Shown here in pieces: positions 61,625 to 64,000 of a stretch of 64,000 nt of DNA. Each line of letters opens with the position of its first letter. Within the stretch, counting starts at the first letter, position 1. The translations under genes were made by a program, and so were the position numbers. This DNA comes from Phyllobacterium myrsinacearum (GTDB taxonomy: Bacteria; Pseudomonadota; Alphaproteobacteria; Rhizobiales; Rhizobiaceae), in assembly GCF_014138285.1 (NCBI RefSeq), contig NZ_JACGXN010000003.1, positions 124,001 to 188,000 on the forward strand, read 5' to 3'. A model generated the notes under the pieces. It was not told the origin of the DNA. It was given only the letters and a program-made list of their open reading frames with translations, and did not search any database.

Positions 61625-63127
61625 ATGAAGTTTCAAATTTATACACTTGCGATAGCTGTCTCACTCAGCCCAGTTTGCACATACGCTCAGCAACAGCAAA
61701 ATCGAGACGAGTTTTTTTGGCTTGGCGAAATCAACAAGGCCACGGCCGTTATCAATACGGATGAGGGCCTGCTTGATAAAGCGCTGGTGCCGCGTATCAC
61801 GGCTGGCTTGACAAAGGTTATCAACGAGGGAAATCAGCCGGGTGCAAAACGTCCCTCAAGTGTTATCACCTTCGAGCCACTTCTGATCAAGGCTGCAGGA
61901 CCGGAAGTCACTTTGCTGCATGCTGGCCGATCAAGTCAGGACATGCATGCCACATACCGGGCCGCGATCCTGCGAGATGAATTGCTGGATCTGGCTGAGC
62001 AATTGAACAGCACATCAGGAACCATGGTGACATTGGCGGAAAAGCATGTCGATACCATTGTCCCAAATTACACTAATGGCGTGGCCGCCCAACCCAATAG
62101 TTTCGGCCATTATCTTCTGGGGCATGCAGCGGGTCTCGATCGTGATGCTCAGCGCATCCGCGAAGCCTATGCCCGTGTTGATCGCTCCGCTATGGGAACG
62201 ACTGTCCTCAATGGGACGAGTTGGCCTCTGAATCGCAAGCGGATGGCCGGATATCTGGGCTTTTCAGATATCGTCGATAATGCTTACGATGCTGCCCAGA
62301 TTTCATCAACAGATGAACCGGTAGAAGTTGGAGCAATCGTCACAAGTGTTGCGCTGCATACGGGACAGTTTGTCGAAGACATCATGACGCAATATGCCCA
62401 GCCGCGTCCCTGGATCCTGCTACAGGAAGGCGGCGGCAATACCTATGTGTCAAGTGCCATGCCGCAAAAGAGAAATCCGGGGCTTTTGAATTCAACCCGT
62501 CAGGACGCATCCACCGCGGTCACCTTGGCAATGGGCGCAGTCATTCAGGCACATAACATTACCCCCGGCATGAGTGATGCCAAGGATGTAAATGCCAACA
62601 GCGCCATGGTTGCCAGTGCGGTCAAAGTGCTTGAGGGCTGGAACAAAATTCTTGCTTCACTCGTCATCGATCCAAGCCGTGCTCTGGAAGAATTGAACAG
62701 CGATTGGACCGCATCACAGGAACTCGCTGATGTATTGATGCGCAAATATAAGCTTCCGTTTCGCGTCGGTCATCATTTCGCGTCCGAAATAGTAGACTTT
62801 GCAAAAGCAAAGAACATTAAACCGCTGGATTTCCCCTATTCCGAAGCCAAACGCATTTATGCCGAGGCAGTAAAGGAATCCGGATTTCCGGCCGACCTCC
62901 CCATGAATGAAGAAGAGTTCCGTTCTACGCTTGACCCCGTTTCCATTGTCAAGAACCGCGCGTCGGTCGGCGGTCCCCAACCGTCGGAAATGGATAGGAT
63001 GCTGAAAGCGGCAAAAGAAAAAATTGTGCGAAACGAGGAATGGGTCACTCAGCACAGGGCGCAGATTACAGAATCATTAGCACGGCTTGATGCCGATTTT
63101 GATCAACTCAAGTCCGGAAATAACTAG
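61625..63127 (+). CDS. Argininosuccinate-lyase-like protein with an N-terminal signal peptide
   Basis: 500 residues. The aspartase/fumarase-superfamily signature SSAMPQKRNPG is at about 276-286, with GRSSQDMHAT (101-110) in place of the ASL region GRSRND and NGTSWPLNR in place of GTTFPIDR, so it resembles argininosuccinate lyase. It differs in having a clear signal peptide (about 1-21, IAVSLSPVCTYA), which implies periplasmic location; true ASL acts in the cytoplasm. It is therefore likely a lyase for some other fumarate-yielding or related substrate. ATG at 61625 follows GGGAGGACACC. Confidence 0.8.
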   Translation: MKFQIYTLAIAVSLSPVCTYAQQQQNRDEFFWLGEINKATAVINTDEGLLDKALVPRITAGLTKVINEGNQPGAKRPSSVITFEPLLIKAAGPEVTLLHAGRSSQDMHATYRAAILRDELLDLAEQLNSTSGTMVTLAEKHVDTIVPNYTNGVAAQPNSFGHYLLGHAAGLDRDAQRIREAYARVDRSAMGTTVLNGTSWPLNRKRMAGYLGFSDIVDNAYDAAQISSTDEPVEVGAIVTSVALHTGQFVEDIMTQYAQPRPWILLQEGGGNTYVSSAMPQKRNPGLLNSTRQDASTAVTLAMGAVIQAHNITPGMSDAKDVNANSAMVASAVKVLEGWNKILASLVIDPSRALEELNSDWTASQELADVLMRKYKLPFRVGHHFASEIVDFAKAKNIKPLDFPYSEAKRIYAEAVKESGFPADLPMNEEEFRSTLDPVSIVKNRASVGGPQPSEMDRMLKAAKEKIVRNEEWVTQHRAQITESLARLDADFDQLKSGNN

Positions 63128-63497
63128 GTCGCGATGGGACCTGTTGTGCGGATATGGAAATTTGTCGGCATACAGTTCCCCCGCGAAGGCATTCTATTTA
63201 TGCCACGGTTTGAAAGAGCAACCCCGTCGGCGTTTCCTGAGACGCATTTCGAATGCATGGCGGTATAAATTTGGGCGATATTGGCCCTGAAACCGAATGG
63301 CCTCGGTAGACGGAAGTACAGTTTTGGGGTCTGACGGGACCCCGTCCACCAGTATGGGCGCGGGGCGCAAAGATTATTGCGATGTTAGCAGAGTGATTGT
63401 TTCTGGCAGCAGCCGAAACATAAATAGGACGCGCCTGTCACCTTGATTTTTGCATGGTATCGTCATTGAATGACCTTGGGTTTTAAGGTGAAACTAA
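63128..63497. other. Intergenic stretch with a GC-rich hairpin
   Basis: 370 bases between the lyase-like gene and the small unknown gene. GGGGTC (63326-63331) and GACCCC (63338-63343) form a hairpin, and GACGGG/CCCGTC is an alternative overlapping stem. No recognisable gene; short frames lack ribosome sites. Confidence 0.5.
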
Positions 63498-63815
63498 ATG
63501 ACGAAACACAGCTCAGCATTGTCACCAATGACCAACCGGAAAACCGGATTTGGAGATGCCGGACGCCGTGATTTCAATAAAGCTTTATGGCCCTTCGGCA
63601 TAGAAGCAATCAGAACTCACATACCCAAGGGCTGCTGTTATCGATTGAGGATAGCACCAGACGACGCGAATGAGTTCAATGTGATTGTGACCACAAACCG
63701 TGATCTAACTGACGAAGAAAAAGAGCTCATCGCGGTGGCTTATTATCAAACAACACCATTCGTATTACCATCGGATATAACATTCACGGTTTTTGACGGG
63801 GGAATTTGCGATTAG
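63498..63815 (+). CDS. Small protein of unknown function
   Basis: 105 residues, mixed alpha/beta look, no signal peptide or membrane segment. Notable parts are GFGDAGRRDFNKALWPFGIE, PKGCCYRLRIAPDDANEF and TNRDLTDEEKELIAVAYYQT. ATG at 63498 follows AAGGTGAAACTAA, a good ribosome site. The gene stands alone between the lyase-like gene and the convergent L,D-transpeptidase. I do not recognise a family. Confidence 0.6.
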   Translation: MTKHSSALSPMTNRKTGFGDAGRRDFNKALWPFGIEAIRTHIPKGCCYRLRIAPDDANEFNVIVTTNRDLTDEEKELIAVAYYQTTPFVLPSDITFTVFDGGICD

Positions 63816-63850
63816 TGCCGGCGGTTCTGGATGAGCGTTTTGGCTATGGC

Positions 63851-64000
63851 TCATCCCAGCACCACGACCTTCGATCCGTCAGGAATACGATCATAGAGAT
63901 CGATGACGTCCTGGTTCATCATCCGGATGCAGCCCGAGGATACTGCTTGCCCTATCGACCATGGTTCATTGGTACCATGGATGCGGTAGAGCGTGTCTTT
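63851..64000 (-). CDS. L,D-transpeptidase (YkuD domain), C-terminal part
   Basis: The last 49 residues of a minus-strand gene that enters from the right edge. The catalytic YkuD pattern is complete: HGTNEPWSIGQAVSSGCIRM, with the active-site His and Cys, followed by NQDVIDLYDRIPDG and the C-terminal VVVLG. L,D-transpeptidases form 3-3 cross-links in peptidoglycan or attach proteins to it. The N-terminus is outside the window. Confidence 0.9.
   Translation of the reverse strand, partial: KDTLYRIHGTNEPWSIGQAVSSGCIRMMNQDVIDLYDRIPDGSKVVVLG

Noticed and set aside
1-64000. CRISPR arrays, rRNA, tRNA, insertion sequences or prophage
   Set aside because: No regular spaced repeats, no transposase or integrase gene, and no rRNA or tRNA-like sequence were noticed anywhere in the window.

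Overview
The window looks like a chromosomal segment of an alphaproteobacterium of the Hyphomicrobiales (Rhizobiales), most like Brucella/Ochrobactrum or Phyllobacterium. This is an inference from gene content: an abundance of ABC uptake systems with divergent ROK, GntR and IclR regulators, a ThuA/Gfo-Idh-MocA sugar cluster, an opine-oxidase-type dehydrogenase, autotransporters, a VgrG, and a YcaO-TfuA pair. No rRNA, tRNA, CRISPR array or insertion sequence was found.

Layout. (1) 1-12751 is a nearly complete purine degradation block: guaD (cut by the window edge) and puuD, a LysR regulator, uraH-xdhA-xdhB-xdhC on the minus strand, a puuE-uraD fusion followed by allantoicase and ureidoglycolate lyase on the plus strand, a second cytidine-deaminase-fold purine deaminase and an AzgA-type purine permease. 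Together they take guanine or xanthine to urate, allantoin, ureidoglycolate and glyoxylate. (2) 12752-16683 has a long regulatory gap with foldable RNA elements, a secreted SH3 protein and an autotransporter. (3) 16807-24242 is a carbohydrate cluster: ThuA-like and Gfo/Idh/MocA enzymes with a ROK regulator, divergent from a four-gene ABC sugar importer. (4) 24319-31684 is a six-gene operon (NitT/TauT-type importer, IlvD/Edd dehydratase, RraA-fold protein, beta-propeller lactonase) divergent from a GntR regulator and probably breaks down an acidic sugar. (5) 31808-39404 is a seven-gene operon pairing a Pot-type importer with a three-subunit flavin/iron-sulfur dehydrogenase of the opine-oxidase/HcnABC type, divergent from an IclR regulator. 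(6) 39499-49229 holds signalling and envelope genes: adenylate cyclase, SRPBCC protein, a subtilisin-type autotransporter, a LysE exporter, a response regulator/hybrid kinase pair and PadR-ChrA.

(7) 49538-56824 is the most unusual part: a SARP/BTAD-type regulator, two small paralogous peptides without a recognised family, a YcaO cyclodehydratase-type enzyme overlapping a TfuA protein, then a Gly/Ala/Lys-rich protein and a secreted DcrB-like protein, facing a convergent vgrG. The first five genes read as a ribosomal peptide (RiPP) modification locus with two candidate precursors. The last genes could be a type VI secretion cargo module. (8) 59263-64000 has a PQQ-type sugar dehydrogenase, a short metallo-beta-lactamase-fold remnant, a PPC/DUF296 protein, an argininosuccinate-lyase-like protein carrying a signal peptide, a small unknown gene and the end of an L,D-transpeptidase.
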